A DNA stretch of 64,000 bases from Leptolyngbya ohadii IS1 (GCF_002215035.1 NZ_NKFP01000006.1:2819080-2883079); one strand, 5' to 3'. Positions 17,099-28,106 are shown, counted from the first letter of the stretch. Notes: generated by a model from the sequence alone, not told the origin. Numbers and translations are program-made.

Positions 17099-18103
17099 TT
17101 ACTGATTGCGAACCGATCCATCGGGCAGGATGGTGTTGCGGAAGGTTGCTCCTTCTAAGTCCGTGCCCGTAATGTTTGCGCCCCGCAGGTTCGCCCCCGT
17201 CAGATCTGCCCCCTGGAGGCTGGCTCCGCGCAGGTCTGCCCGACTGAGATCGGCGTTTTGCAGGTTTGCCCCGCTCAAATTCGCTCCGCTGAGGACTGCC
17301 TGGGGCAGAGTGGCAAAGGAAAGATTGGCTTCACTGAGTTTCGCGCTGCCCAGGTTTGCCCCGTTGAGGTTGGCGTAGGAGAGATTTGCCCGATTCAGGG
17401 TCGCGTTGCCGAGTTTGGCGTTGGTCAGATTACTGAGAGATACATCTGCTGCTGTCAGGTCGGCGCTGCTGAGATCCGCATTGCTGAGATTCGAGAAGAA
17501 CAGACGGGCATTGCTGAGATTGCTGCGGAACAGGGCGGCATTGCTGAGGTTAGAAAACGTCAGATCCGATCGCCCCAGATTTGCCCGAAACAGCTTTGCT
17601 CCTGTCAGGTTGGTTCGAGAGAGCTTTGCCTGACTTAGGTTTGCCCCACTGAGGTCGGCGTTGGGCAGGCTAGAACCCGTGAGGTCGGCGCTGCTCAGGT
17701 CTGCCCCCGATAGCAGGACAACTGCCTGTTCGCTGGTAATCAGGTTCGACTCCAGTAGAAATTTGATGAGCTGCCCTTTGCGCTGCCCGTCCAGACGGCT
17801 GAGCAGGTCGAGGGTATCCTGGGTTGCCCGATCGCGGATTTCGCTGCCCTCTGGCAAGTCCTTTAGCTTCTGGTCAACCACCAGGCTGTGCATTTGATTT
17901 TGATAGTTTTCCAGCTGGCTCTGGTGATCCGTGCCGATCGGTTGACTGATCGATGTCCGGCGGAACGGTTGACGGTCTGACTCATCTGCCCGCGCCAGAT
18001 TATTGCTGAGCAGTAGTCCGGTCGAAATCTGCCCGATCGCTAGCAGTGCAATCGCCAGTTTCAGTCCAGCCCAAGTTGAATGACGATCCCTGGATGTAGC
18101 CAT
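17099..18103 (-). CDS. Exported pentapeptide-repeat protein (334 aa)
   Basis: The N-terminus has a basic region, a hydrophobic core (LKLAIALLAIGQISTGLLLS) and an ARADE cleavage-like site, so the protein is probably exported to the periplasm or thylakoid lumen. A helical region (about 55-125, LENYQNQMHSLVVDQKLKDL ... LLSRLDGQRKGQLIKFLLES) precedes around 40 pentapeptide units of the A(D/N)Lxx type from residue about 128 to 325. These fold as a right-handed quadrilateral beta helix. Lumenal pentapeptide proteins such as Rfr-type proteins are common in cyanobacteria but of unclear role. The repeats give strong antisense ORFs that are not genes. It converges with the Cys-rich protein gene. Confidence 0.9.
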   Translation of the reverse strand: MATSRDRHSTWAGLKLAIALLAIGQISTGLLLSNNLARADESDRQPFRRTSISQPIGTDHQSQLENYQNQMHSLVVDQKLKDLPEGSEIRDRATQDTLDLLSRLDGQRKGQLIKFLLESNLITSEQAVVLLSGADLSSADLTGSSLPNADLSGANLSQAKLSRTNLTGAKLFRANLGRSDLTFSNLSNAALFRSNLSNARLFFSNLSNADLSSADLTAADVSLSNLTNAKLGNATLNRANLSYANLNGANLGSAKLSEANLSFATLPQAVLSGANLSGANLQNADLSRADLRGASLQGADLTGANLRGANITGTDLEGATFRNTILPDGSVRNQ

Positions 18104-18537
18104 TTTTTATACCACAGCAAGAAATAGGGGATGCAGGGTGAGGAAGACAGTTGTGATCGATCTCCATCGATCGCCTCTGCCCCTCAGGACAAAAATAGAA
18201 TTTACTGATTTTGGGTTTGAGATCTTTGACGACAATCGGACGATTTTGATTCCCGGAAGTGTATTCTTCCACGATTGAAACGGTTAAAAGCAATCCAAGG
18301 TTCAGCCCAGAAGCACAGGTTATTTAGCAGATGTTTCCAGCCCCACCCCGGATGTTGGGTAAACCTCTGGTGAGACAGCGGACATTTCTGATTGCAGGCG
18401 GGCTGAGCTGAATCGCCAACCGTTTTCCTTGTGACCATGCTGCCAAGGTATTGTCGCCTGAAGAAAGCAAACCAGGGTGAGCATTGCCCACCCCAAATTC
18501 GATCGTTCCTTGATTCAGGAAATCGTTTATCTTTCGC
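18104..18537. other. Intergenic region between secA and the pentapeptide gene
   Basis: It should contain the pentapeptide gene promoter and the 3' end of the secA transcript. I see no stable terminator, RNA gene or repeat. Short ORFs on both strands lack coding character. Confidence 0.4.
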
Positions 18538-21357
18538 CTACACCAGCTCAGACGAGGACTGCACCACGGGCTGCGGCTGCGGCTGGAACTGGAACAGCGA
18601 GTAAACCACGTTCCGACGAATATTCGTCATCATTTCCAGGAAGAGTTCGTAGCCTTCGCTCTTGTACTCGATCAGCGGATCACGCTGACCATAGCCTCGG
18701 AGACCGATCGCCTCACGGAGTCCTTCCATTTGCTGAAGGTGTTCCCGCCAGAGGGTATCGATTTGCTGAAGGATAAAGAATCGCTCTGCCTGTCGCATCA
18801 GGCTCGGCTCAAGCTGGTTCACCTGAGCTTCCTTGATGTCGTAGGCGATGCGGGCTTGCTCGTGCAGGAAGGTCTTGATTTCGCCCACCGACAGATCCGC
18901 AAGCTGGGACGGCTCCAGGTCTTCCAGCAGGTAAATAAATTCCTTCACCTTCTCGACGACCTTATCCACTTCCCATTCTTCGGAAGGCAGTTCGGGATTA
19001 ATGTAGGCATCCACGATGTCATCCATCGTCTTTTCGATGTACTTAATCACCTGTTCCTTCAGGTCTTCCCCTTCCAGAACCCGTCGCCGCTCGGCGTAGA
19101 TGGCACGGCGCTGATTGTTCATCACTTCGTCGTACTCAAACACCTGCTTCCGGATGTCGTAGTAGTAGGTTTCGACTTTCTTTTGCGCGCCCTCCAGCGA
19201 TCGCGTCAGCATCCCGGATTCGATTGGCATATCTTCTTCAACGCGGAAGGCATTCATCAGACCCGCAACCCGATCGCCCCCAAAGATTCGCAGCAGGTTA
19301 TCTTCCAGACTGAGGAAGAACCGAGTTGAACCAGGGTCGCCTTGCCGTCCTGCCCGTCCGCGCAGCTGGTTATCAATCCGGCGAGATTCGTGTCGCTCTG
19401 TGCCGACTACGTGGAGCCCACCAAGCTGAACGACTTCCTCATGCTCCGCTTTAGTAAAGACCTCGTATTCCTTGCGAATCACGTTATAGACTTCCCGCAG
19501 TCGCAGTACCACTGGATCTTCTGTGGGAGCTTTTTCAGAGGCAACCGCCACAACATCTTCTGCTTGAAGTTCTGGCAGCGATCGTTCCCCATACTGCTGC
19601 ACCGCAAACTCGACCGCTTCCTTGAGTGCCTTCTCCGTTTCTTTCGACAGATCTGTGGGATAAATCTGCGGCGATGCCTTCCAGGTTTTCACCTTCTGTC
19701 CGGGAGTGGGTGCGCCGAAGCCCTTCCCGCCCGATTTAGAATCTCCGTGCATCACGTTTGTCACCGAGAAGCCGTCATTATCCTCCGGCTGCACAATCCG
19801 AGGCATGAAGTATTCGCGCAGCTTCAGACGCGCCATGTAGTCTTCGTTGCCGCCCAGAATAATATCCGTTCCCCGTCCTGCCATGTTGGTGGCGATCGTC
19901 ACGGCTCCCTTGCGTCCGGCTTGGGCGATAATTTCCGATTCCCGCTCTACGTTTTCCGGCTTTGCGTTCAGCAGGTTGTGGGGCACTTGCAGTTCTGCCA
20001 GGAGGCGAGACAGCACCTCCGATTTTTCTACGCTGGTCGTACCTACCAGAACGGGTCTGCCCTGCTGGTTATACTCAGCGCAGTCCTGGGCGATCGCCCG
20101 CCATTTTGCCCCTTCGGTTTTGTACACCACGTCCGGCTGGTCGCGCCGCTGCCTCGTGCGGTTAGTGGGAATAATCGTCACTTCCAGCTTGTAGATTTTC
20201 TCGAACTCGGCTTCCTCGGTCTTTGCCGTGCCCGTCATGCCTGCCAGCTTAGGATAGAGCAGGAAGAAGTTCTGGTAAGTGATGCTCGCCAGAGTTTGGG
20301 TTTCTGGCTGGATTTCGACGTTCTCTTTGGCTTCGATCGCCTGGTGCAAACCATCACTCCAGCGGCGACCGGGTAGTACCCGTCCGGTAAACTCGTCCAC
20401 AATCACGATTTCGTCGTTGCGAACGATATAGTTTACGTCTCGCTGGAACAGCTCCTTCGCCTTAATCGCGTTGAAGACGTAGTGCGCCCAGGGATCTTTG
20501 GGGTCGAACAGGTCTTCCACGCCCAGCAAATCTTCGCACGCCATAAAGCCCTCATCGGACAGCAGGACGTTGCGCTGTTTCTCGTCTACTTCGTAGTGTC
20601 CACTGGGGTCGTCCTCGTTTTCCTTTTTCGACAGTGCCGCCGCAATCTGAGCCGCCCGGATATACTTCTCGCTCGGACGCTCTACCTGACCCGAAATAAT
20701 CAGCGGAGTCCGGGCTTCATCGATCAGCACCGAGTCCACTTCGTCAATCACGCAATAGTTAAACGGACGCTGCACCACCTCCTCGATCGAGGTTGCCATG
20801 TTGTCCCGCAGGTAGTCGAAGCCGAGTTCGCTGTTGGTACTGTAGGTAATGTCGCAGGCGTAGTTTTTGCGGCGCTCCAGTGGAGTCATACTATTCTGAA
20901 TCAGACCCACGCTCAAGCCCAGGAAGCGGTGAACCTGCCCCATCCATTCCGCGTCACGGCGCGCCAGGTAGTCGTTTACGGTAACGACGTGGACTCCCTT
21001 ACCCGACAGCGCATTCAGGTACGCAGGCAGCGTCGAAACCAGGGTTTTGCCTTCCCCGGTCTTCATTTCGGCGATTTGTCCATCGTGCAGCACCATGCCG
21101 CCGATCAGCTGCACATCGAAGTGGCGCATTCCCAGGACGCGCTTGCCTGCCTCTCGCACCACCGCAAAGGCTTCCGGCAGAAGATCATCGAGCGTTTCGC
21201 CCTTTTCGAGCCGCTGCCTGAATTCCGCCGTTTTGCCAGTCAACTGCTCGTCTGACAATGCTTGAATCTCTTCTTCAAGCAAATTAATTTCGACAATATC
21301 GTTTTTATACTTCTTTAGCTTACGTGCGTTGGGATCGCCCAGCAGTTTCTTTAACAT
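18538..21357 (-). CDS. secA: Preprotein translocase subunit SecA
   Basis: At 939 residues this is a full-length cyanobacterial SecA, the ATPase that drives unfolded preproteins through SecYEG at the plasma and thylakoid membranes. The Walker A motif is [20 protein letters not shown] (near residues 98-117) and the Walker B/DEAD-like motif is [20 protein letters not shown] near 207. The preprotein cross-linking region, the NBD2 with [18 protein letters not shown], and the helical scaffold through [20 protein letters not shown] are intact. The C-terminus ([10 protein letters not shown]) lacks the zinc-binding CxCxSGxxxxxCH tail found in proteobacterial SecA, as is usual in cyanobacteria. No operon partner is seen. 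Confidence 0.97.
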   Translation of the reverse strand: MLKKLLGDPNARKLKKYKNDIVEINLLEEEIQALSDEQLTGKTAEFRQRLEKGETLDDLLPEAFAVVREAGKRVLGMRHFDVQLIGGMVLHDGQIAEMKTGEGKTLVSTLPAYLNALSGKGVHVVTVNDYLARRDAEWMGQVHRFLGLSVGLIQNSMTPLERRKNYACDITYSTNSELGFDYLRDNMATSIEEVVQRPFNYCVIDEVDSVLIDEARTPLIISGQVERPSEKYIRAAQIAAALSKKENEDDPSGHYEVDEKQRNVLLSDEGFMACEDLLGVEDLFDPKDPWAHYVFNAIKAKELFQRDVNYIVRNDEIVIVDEFTGRVLPGRRWSDGLHQAIEAKENVEIQPETQTLASITYQNFFLLYPKLAGMTGTAKTEEAEFEKIYKLEVTIIPTNRTRQRRDQPDVVYKTEGAKWRAIAQDCAEYNQQGRPVLVGTTSVEKSEVLSRLLAELQVPHNLLNAKPENVERESEIIAQAGRKGAVTIATNMAGRGTDIILGGNEDYMARLKLREYFMPRIVQPEDNDGFSVTNVMHGDSKSGGKGFGAPTPGQKVKTWKASPQIYPTDLSKETEKALKEAVEFAVQQYGERSLPELQAEDVVAVASEKAPTEDPVVLRLREVYNVIRKEYEVFTKAEHEEVVQLGGLHVVGTERHESRRIDNQLRGRAGRQGDPGSTRFFLSLEDNLLRIFGGDRVAGLMNAFRVEEDMPIESGMLTRSLEGAQKKVETYYYDIRKQVFEYDEVMNNQRRAIYAERRRVLEGEDLKEQVIKYIEKTMDDIVDAYINPELPSEEWEVDKVVEKVKEFIYLLEDLEPSQLADLSVGEIKTFLHEQARIAYDIKEAQVNQLEPSLMRQAERFFILQQIDTLWREHLQQMEGLREAIGLRGYGQRDPLIEYKSEGYELFLEMMTNIRRNVVYSLFQFQPQPQPVVQSSSELV

Positions 21358-21515
21358 GGCAAACGAGAGACAGTATTGGTGAGAGAAGAGCGGTGAGAGA
21401 ACGATCAGATCCCTCGCCCCTACACTTCAGGACGCTTATCAATTCCCTTCATCCTATCATCTGGAACTGAACCGGGGAGAGATTGGGGGGTGGGGAGAGC
21501 CGAATGGGGATGGAT

Positions 21516-22103
21516 CTACTCCCACTCCCCCGAAACCCTCCGATAATTAAACTCCCTCGCTGCCGGATGGCAGGCAACACAGCTATTCAGCGTCACGGGT
21601 TGAGGAAACTCGACTTTAGGGTGGAGCGCTTTGAAGTAGCGGGATTCCCGAACTCGGTAAGGGACGGCTTCGTTGCGATCGCTCAATCTTGAAAAGGTAG
21701 AGAGGTATCGCCAGACGAGTTCCAGGTCGGGACTCCGGAGGGGCTGAATCTGGACGCCGTAGTGCTGCGGGTCTTGGATCAGATTGCGCCAGGTCTGGGT
21801 GGGCATCACGGCAGGGGGAATTCCCAAATGGCAGGTAGCACAATTCTCCAGGTAAAGCTGCTGTCCGAGCTGGAACTGCTGAGGAACCACATCGACTGTG
21901 CCGATTTCGGGGGAACTGGCTGGGGTGTTTGGGGCAGTCACCTGTGAGGGGTTCTGGGGCGGATTCTGAGAGACGATCGCAGGTTTTGCCTGAGCAAGTC
22001 CCCATCCTAAGCAGAGGCTCCAGACCAGGACCAGCAGACCGACCCTTAACCCTCGACGATGAGATTTCCAGCGATCGAACAGGCGTAAAAACATAAATTT
22101 CAT
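21516..22103 (-). CDS. Dihaem cytochrome c (195 aa)
   Basis: A signal peptide with a long basic n-region (MKFMFLRLFDRWKSHRRGLR) and hydrophobic core ends near QAKPAIV. Two haem c sites are visible: CATCH near residue 88 and CVACH near 176, about 88 residues apart. The intervening segment (PAVMPTQTWRNLIQDPQHYG, ELVWRYLSTFSRL) is typical of the dihaem cytochrome c family of cyanobacteria (DHC-type). It should be periplasmic or lumenal and carry electrons; its partner is unknown. It stands alone upstream of secA on the same strand, about 160 bases apart. Confidence 0.9.
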   Translation of the reverse strand: MKFMFLRLFDRWKSHRRGLRVGLLVLVWSLCLGWGLAQAKPAIVSQNPPQNPSQVTAPNTPASSPEIGTVDVVPQQFQLGQQLYLENCATCHLGIPPAVMPTQTWRNLIQDPQHYGVQIQPLRSPDLELVWRYLSTFSRLSDRNEAVPYRVRESRYFKALHPKVEFPQPVTLNSCVACHPAAREFNYRRVSGEWE

Positions 22104-22691
22104 TCAGGCATCTACTCAAAGATTGAATGTCGCAGGCGAATTGTCAGGATTTCAGAATGATAACGCTCCTCAAACGGTAGTCTTTGTAACGGATGAAAAG
22201 AAGATGTCTTCTCGATCTTCTAGCGTTTTCGGATTGGCTAGTCACGGACATCCCGTTCAAAATTGCGTCTACTCCATCTGCCCAAATCCAGAACTTCAGA
22301 TTATTCTGATCATCAGTGATGACACTGGCTGACCTGACTAATAAGTTCTGCCGAAGTTCCGTTAAGCGGCATTTGGTCAGCGGTATGAAAGGTCAGGGTT
22401 GCGCAAGGTCAGAAAGTCATAACGAAAGGTCATGCGATCGAGCGAAGTGAAGGCTTTAGGGTTTGCTCTATAAACAAATCAACTCACAAATCAGCCCGTC
22501 GAAGAATATCTTAAATCAGCACAAAAAACGCAGCTCTCGTTGTCAGAACAGTCCTTGTCAGAACAGTCCTTGTCAGAACAGAAGTTCATCCGCCTGCGTA
22601 GCATCCAGTAAAGCCCCGCTCAGTCCGAGCTACAGATTTGAATCTCAGATTTAATTCCAAACTCAATTGCCGAAGGAGTAAACAGTCCACC
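22104..22691. other. Intergenic region with a 15-bp tandem repeat
   Basis: At 22541-22581 the unit TGTCAGAACAGTCCT occurs 2.7 times in tandem. The rest has no credible ORF. AAGGAG at 22673-22678 precedes the GNAT start. The promoter of the cytochrome gene (minus strand) must lie at the left end. Confidence 0.5.
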
Positions 22692-23189
22692 ATGCAGATC
22701 GATTGCCGTCACGTTCAGTTCAGCATCCATGAAGGCTTCACGGTTGGAACCGGATCGCGTCAGATCAACCTTCAGGAGCTACAGAATCTTTTCCAAATTA
22801 CGGCATTCTGGGCACGGGATCGCAAACTTGAGGATTGGGTGATCGCGCTCCAAAACAGCAGACCGATTGTAACTGCCTGGGATGACGATCGGTTAATTGG
22901 TTTTGCGAGAGCAACGTCAGACGGCATCTACCGCGCCACCATTTGGGATGTAGTCGTTCATCCCGATTATCAGGGACTTGGACTGGGACGCAAACTGGTG
23001 GAAACGCTGCTGATGCATCCCCATGTGAATCGCGCCGAGCGGGTGTACCTAATGACCACGAATCAGCAGAAATTCTACGAGCGAATCGGTTTCGAGGAAA
23101 ACCAGACCACCACGATGGTTCTGTTCAACCAGCCCGTCTCGCAGGAAGGACTGACGCTTGTCCAGGAAGAAGTCCTGCATCGCGGATAA
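22692..23189 (+). CDS. GNAT family N-acetyltransferase (165 aa)
   Basis: The acetyl-CoA binding motif A is clear: TIWDVVVHPDYQGLGLGRKL (the Q/RxxGxG/A signature), followed by motif B YERIGFEENQTTTMVLF. The N-terminal part (LQNLFQITAFWARDRKLEDW and GFARATSDG) matches the GNAT fold. Close relatives are found in cyanobacteria and plastids (GNAT1-type), where plastid members acetylate protein lysines and N-termini. The substrate here is unknown. The start at 22692 is chosen because an AAGGAG lies upstream and because similarity begins there; an ATG at 22638 would add 18 residues. Confidence 0.85.
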   Translation: MQIDCRHVQFSIHEGFTVGTGSRQINLQELQNLFQITAFWARDRKLEDWVIALQNSRPIVTAWDDDRLIGFARATSDGIYRATIWDVVVHPDYQGLGLGRKLVETLLMHPHVNRAERVYLMTTNQQKFYERIGFEENQTTTMVLFNQPVSQEGLTLVQEEVLHRG

Positions 23190-23240
23190 TTCTCGGATCA
23201 CATAACGTCTGTCATTTATTTATTGAAAGTGTCACCCGAC

Positions 23241-23270
23241 AAAAAATTAAGGGCAGTTTGCGAACTGCCC
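23241..23270 (-). terminator. Terminator of the fur-family gene, also a dispersed palindrome
   Basis: GGGCAGTTTGCGAACTGCCC (23251-23270) is a perfect 8-bp stem with a four-base loop; on the minus strand it is followed by TTAATTTTTT. It is about 70 bases past the stop of the Fur-family gene. The same GTAGGGGC..TTTGCGAA..GCCC design recurs after chlN. Confidence 0.8.
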
Positions 23271-23341
23271 CTACCGGACGTATCACATTTCTTCAGCACA
23301 TAGTAAAGTTAGACGTTCAGACGATCGCCCTCCAGTTCAAC

Positions 23342-23800
23342 CTATTCTGCGGCTGATTGCTCTGCCTGTTTGTAGCCAAAAAAGTCGATCTTGTAGTTCA
23401 TGATCCGCACGCCCGTTTGTGCTTCCACCTGGCGCAGCAGCTCCTCTGGCAGTTCGATATGAACGTCCATAATCTGATTCGTATCCAGACAGTTCACATG
23501 GCTGTGGGGATCGCTGATGTTGCCGTAAAGCCGACCGTCCGATCGCTCGATGCACTCAATTACGCCCTGCTCCGATAGCGCCTCCAGGTTTTGGTAAACG
23601 GAGGTATGTCCGATTTCCTTGCCCTGCTGGTTCAGCCGATCGTAGATTTCCCGCGCCGAAAGATGCTCCTGTGCCTGCCACAGCAGTTCCAGAATGAAGC
23701 GACGCTGCTTGCTCAGGCGCATTCCGAGGGTCTGGCAATGTTCCAGGGCTTCCTCCAGCGATCGAATCGGTTTTTTGGTGGGTGTAACTCCTGCTTCCAT
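23342..23800 (-). CDS. Fur/PerR family transcriptional regulator (152 aa)
   Basis: The N-terminal winged helix is typical of Fur proteins: LGMRLSKQRRFILELLWQAQ, SAREIYDRLNQQGKEIGHTS, VYQNLEALSEQGVIECIERS. The dimerisation domain follows (GRLYGNISDPHSHVNCLDTN). The usual CxxC...CxxC structural zinc pairs are not present: only one Cys (in HVNCLDTN) remains, and the C-terminus IDFFGYKQAEQSAAE has none. The His-rich regulatory site (DPHSH) is kept. This argues against a classical Fur or Zur and fits a divergent PerR/FurC-like regulator of cyanobacteria; the exact class is inference. It is transcribed alone and terminated by the palindrome at 23241-23270. Confidence 0.88.
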   Translation of the reverse strand: MEAGVTPTKKPIRSLEEALEHCQTLGMRLSKQRRFILELLWQAQEHLSAREIYDRLNQQGKEIGHTSVYQNLEALSEQGVIECIERSDGRLYGNISDPHSHVNCLDTNQIMDVHIELPEELLRQVEAQTGVRIMNYKIDFFGYKQAEQSAAE

Positions 23801-24229
23801 AACGGCTTTCCCCTGGCGATTGAGAATTTATTTGATAAACCCTGTTTTTATTTGTCTAAAATATTCCGACGATATAGCAACCTCACCAGGACTTGAACAG
23901 ATTCCAGGCTGGATGGCTGGTCTATTCTCACTTTACGAGGCGATAGGAGCAATCGAGGGTTGAGTTGCGACTCGCGGAAATCGTGAGCAGTGAAGCAGCA
24001 ACAGGGTCGTTGAATCAGCGTTTTGCTCAGGATGCCTCAAAGGTATTGACAGCAGAACGATGGCATCGGCTGTGCCGTACCTCAAACTCGGGATTGCTAA
24101 ATTTTTCCTAAAACCGACTGAAGCCAATCAATCCAGGAAGAAAAGTTACTTCTTCAGCAAACCCACAACCGCAGCACCCGATCCCTAAATCGAACTCACT
24201 TCAACTTTAACTTAGAGATCTGCAAAATG

Positions 24230-24260
24230 TCTACCGTGACGCACAGGTAGAGCGTTTTTT
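24230..24260 (+). terminator. Orphan rho-independent terminator
   Basis: TCTACC and GGTAGA pair across a 10-base loop and are followed by GCG and six T. No protein gene lies upstream on this strand for 1 kb, so it may end a small RNA starting between about 23950 and 24150. I could not identify a promoter or a known RNA family. Confidence 0.45.
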
Positions 24261-24479
24261 CAACCCCTTGAAATAAATTTACCGATTGGGTCTAGAACTG
24301 AACGAATACTGGACAAACTGGGAAAATTTATCATTTTTTACAAAGTGGTGCCTGCCAGACAAGAAACGGGCACCTCTGGAGGCGATCGCGTTCGGTTAAG
24401 GGGCGATGCAAAAAACTGTTATTTGCCAATAATCCGCCTACAGGGTCTCCATTCCCTCTTGCTCCGGCGAGCGCGATCC

Positions 24480-24580
24480 TGCCCTGCGGCTTTGCCGCTT
24501 ATCTAGTCTGGAGCCTTCTATTAGCATTCCAACGCAGAGGATTGGCGCAAGGGAAGAGAACTGGAACGAGGATCGAGGAT
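24480..24580. repeat. Dispersed palindromic repeat, degenerate copy 2
   Basis: AGCATTCCAACGCAGAGGAT followed by TGGCGCAAGG, and later ACTGGAACGAGG, resemble the repeat at 14320-14395. Copies are divergent, and limits are approximate. Confidence 0.4.
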
Positions 24581-24884
24581 ACGGGAAAGCGAGAGGCGGG
24601 AAGAATCAGATTCCCCGCAGTCTCAGGAAGGTCGATCGCCCCTTATGCTCAGCTGGACTGAGGGGGGAAGTCAATCGAGCTTAAAGTTTTGTCTTTTGTT
24701 CTTTATTCCTAAGAAAAAGAGTAGCAACTTTTGAATATAAGGTTTTATCAATCTCATTAGGGTTTGAAGAGGTTTAGACGCTCTAAAAAAATTCTAGGTT
24801 CTTCTAGCTCTTAATTAAGCCCTATTCCATCTTCAAAGTCCCTTTTACTGCCCAGCAAAGTGAACCATAATGGCACCTATGAAC

Positions 24885-24939
24885 CAGACAAGGTTTTGAG
24901 GTTGAGGCTCCGGGTCGTGTTGCTTGTCTGATACGACCC
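24885..24939 (+). promoter_or_regulatory. Structured chlL leader: hairpin with possible pseudoknot
   Basis: GGGTCGT (24912-24918) and ACGACCC (24933-24939) form a 7-bp stem. Its 14-base loop contains CTTGTCTG (24923-24930), which is fully complementary to CAGACAAG at 24885-24892. The two pairings together would make a pseudoknot; alternatively they could be exclusive. It lies 70 bases upstream of the chlL start. The function is inference. Confidence 0.45.
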
Positions 24940-25009
24940 CTTACCCTTTCGCTACATCGAATCCACCTCCTCGACTCCCTTGTAATCCGACTGACAGGAG
25001 AATTTAAGC

Positions 25010-25873
25010 GTGAAACTAGCGGTTTACGGCAAAGGCGGAATTGGCAAATCGACCACAAGCTGCAATATCTCGGTGGCGCTGGCGCGTCGCGGCAAGAAGG
25101 TGCTCCAAATTGGCTGTGACCCCAAGCACGACAGTACCTTCACCCTCACCGGATTCCTGATTCCTACGATCATCGACACCCTTCAGGAGAAGGACTACCA
25201 CTACGAAGATGTGTGGCCCGAAGATGTGATTTACAAGGGCTATGGCGGCGTGGATTGCGTAGAGGCAGGTGGTCCTCCGGCGGGTGCAGGCTGCGGTGGC
25301 TATGTCGTAGGCGAAACGGTCAAGCTACTGAAAGAACTCAACGCCTTTGACGAATACGACGTGATTCTGTTTGACGTGCTGGGTGATGTGGTGTGCGGCG
25401 GCTTTGCGGCTCCCCTCAACTATGCCGACTACTGCATGATCGTTACCGATAACGGCTTTGATGCCCTGTTTGCGGCAAACCGAATTGCGGCTTCTGTGCG
25501 CGAGAAAGCCAGAACCCATCCGCTGCGGCTGGCGGGGCTGATTGGCAACCGGACTTCCAAGCGCGATTTGATTGATAAGTACGTCGATTCCGTGCCGATG
25601 CCCGTTCTGGAAATTCTGCCGCTGATTGAGGATATTCGCGTGTCGCGGGTGAAGGGCAAAACGCTGTTTGAAATGGCGGAGTCTGACCCCTCGCTGAACT
25701 ACGTCTGCGACTACTACCTCAACATTGCCGACCAAATCCTGGCGCGTCCCGAAGGCGTGGTGCCCAAGGACTCCCCCGATCGAGAACTGTTTACCCTGCT
25801 GTCGGACTTCTACCTCAATCCCACCAAGCCCCAGCCCACGGCTGACGAGGAGTTAGATCTGATGATGGTTTAG
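25010..25873 (+). CDS. chlL: Light-independent protochlorophyllide reductase iron-sulfur ATP-binding protein ChlL
   Basis: ChlL is the nitrogenase-Fe-protein-like reductase component of dark-operative protochlorophyllide reductase, passing electrons to the ChlN/ChlB complex with ATP hydrolysis. The 287-residue product has the P-loop GKGGIGKST (residues 7-15), the [13 protein letters not shown] switch segment and the two cysteines that bridge the dimer's [4Fe-4S] cluster, Cys95 (AGAGCGGY) and Cys129 ([11 protein letters not shown]). The start is GTG at 25010, set by AGGAG ten bases upstream. It is followed by a DUF5331 gene and chlN, the common cyanobacterial order; chlB is not in the window. 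The enzyme is oxygen sensitive. Confidence 0.97.
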   Translation: MKLAVYGKGGIGKSTTSCNISVALARRGKKVLQIGCDPKHDSTFTLTGFLIPTIIDTLQEKDYHYEDVWPEDVIYKGYGGVDCVEAGGPPAGAGCGGYVVGETVKLLKELNAFDEYDVILFDVLGDVVCGGFAAPLNYADYCMIVTDNGFDALFAANRIAASVREKARTHPLRLAGLIGNRTSKRDLIDKYVDSVPMPVLEILPLIEDIRVSRVKGKTLFEMAESDPSLNYVCDYYLNIADQILARPEGVVPKDSPDRELFTLLSDFYLNPTKPQPTADEELDLMMV

Positions 25874-26051
25874 ATCTGATGGTCTAACAAACCTGATGGT
25901 CTAAGTCGTTTAGTTCAGCGGTTGGCATCCCAGCGAAGCGGTCAAAAAGCTGAAAATCGGTTTTTCTTTGCGTGATGCGTCGTCATTTTACGGTATGAGT
26001 GGTTTTGCACAGATTACAAATCCTGTTTTGCATTAATCCTGCTTAAATTCC

Positions 26052-26519
26052 GTGAATACTGAACATCTCCGCAAATCGCTAAAACTCCTCTGGCTCAGCT
26101 ACTACCGCACCCACCGAGACTGGCTGGTGAAACTGGGCATCTGGGTGAACTGTGAAGGGCAGCGTCGTCCTTCCTCCAGCTTTATCCTGGCAACCCTGGC
26201 AACCCTGGAACCCGAATTGCTTCAGCTCCTCCCGCTGATTGTCGATCTCAGCAGCAATCCCGATCGCATTGTGATCGCCCTGGGGCTGAACTTCAATCCT
26301 GATGAGGCACTGGAAGAATTGGAAGCCAGCCAGACGATCGAATCCATCAAACTTCTGCCCAGCCGCACAGAATCCGTTAATTTCTCCCCGGTTCCCGAAT
26401 ACGCGATAGACCCCATTCCTGTCGAACCCAGATCCCTGCCGAATCCAACCGATCGCAAAGACAATTCCTGTGAAGGGGTGGGTCCCAATCCTAGTCTGCG
26501 ATACGAGCGGACGAACTAG
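26052..26519 (+). CDS. DUF5331 protein between chlL and chlN (155 aa)
   Basis: The protein matches the DUF5331 group, which in cyanobacteria is often found between chlL and chlN. The conserved N-terminal half has LRKSLKLLWLSYYRTHRDWL, LGIWVNCEGQRRPSSSFILA, a LEPELLQLLPLIVDLSSNPD helix and ALGLNFNPDEALEEL. The C-terminal half (from about 110) is Pro/Ser-rich and probably disordered. There are no cysteines suited to a cluster beyond one in CEG. The start is GTG at 26052. Its role in protochlorophyllide reduction or assembly is unknown; genomic position is the only hint. Confidence 0.8.
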   Translation: MNTEHLRKSLKLLWLSYYRTHRDWLVKLGIWVNCEGQRRPSSSFILATLATLEPELLQLLPLIVDLSSNPDRIVIALGLNFNPDEALEELEASQTIESIKLLPSRTESVNFSPVPEYAIDPIPVEPRSLPNPTDRKDNSCEGVGPNPSLRYERTN

Positions 26520-26593
26520 AGACGGAAGTGGGGAGTCGGGAGTGGGGAGCCGAAAAGTCTTGATTAGCGATCGCCCCTAACAAAATCCTTTAA

Positions 26594-28003
<1,410 letters not shown>

Positions 28004-28076
28004 AGGAATTTGCGCTACGGGAAAATCCTACATTACCTCGTAGTTTCCATTTCCTGGAGCGTTAAACCTCCTGTAG

Positions 28077-28106
28077 GGGCGGTTTGCGAATCGCCCTTAC
28101 TTTTTT
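28077..28106 (+). terminator. Terminator of chlN, dispersed palindrome
   Basis: GGGCGGTT-tgcg-AATCGCCC is an 8-bp stem with one G-U pair, followed by TTAC and six T. It lies about 75 bases after the chlN stop and resembles the palindrome after the Fur-family gene. Confidence 0.8.

Larger units (their letters stand above)
23801..25009 (+). promoter_or_regulatory. 1.2-kb region upstream of chlL with orphan terminator, repeat and structured leader
   Basis: Between the Fur-family gene and chlL no protein gene is convincing. It contains a GGTGCC/GGCACC inverted repeat (24347-24374), a degenerate palindromic repeat of the 14320 type (about 24480-24580), and a structured chlL leader (24885-24939). 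AGGAG at 24996-25000 is the chlL ribosome binding site. A hairpin with a T-run at 24230-24260 points to an unrecognised transcript to its left. Confidence 0.5.

Noticed and set aside
17106-17638. Plus-strand repeat-rich ORFs opposite the pentapeptide gene
   Set aside because: The periodicity is a by-product of the pentapeptide repeats on the minus strand.
18730-21265. Several long plus-strand ORFs opposite secA, up to 344 codons
   Set aside because: They mirror the secA reading frame, have no ribosome binding sites and look like arbitrary protein sequence.
22123-22332. A 69-codon plus-strand ORF after the cytochrome gene start
   Set aside because: It has no ribosome binding site, no recognisable motif, and lies in the promoter region of the divergent gene.
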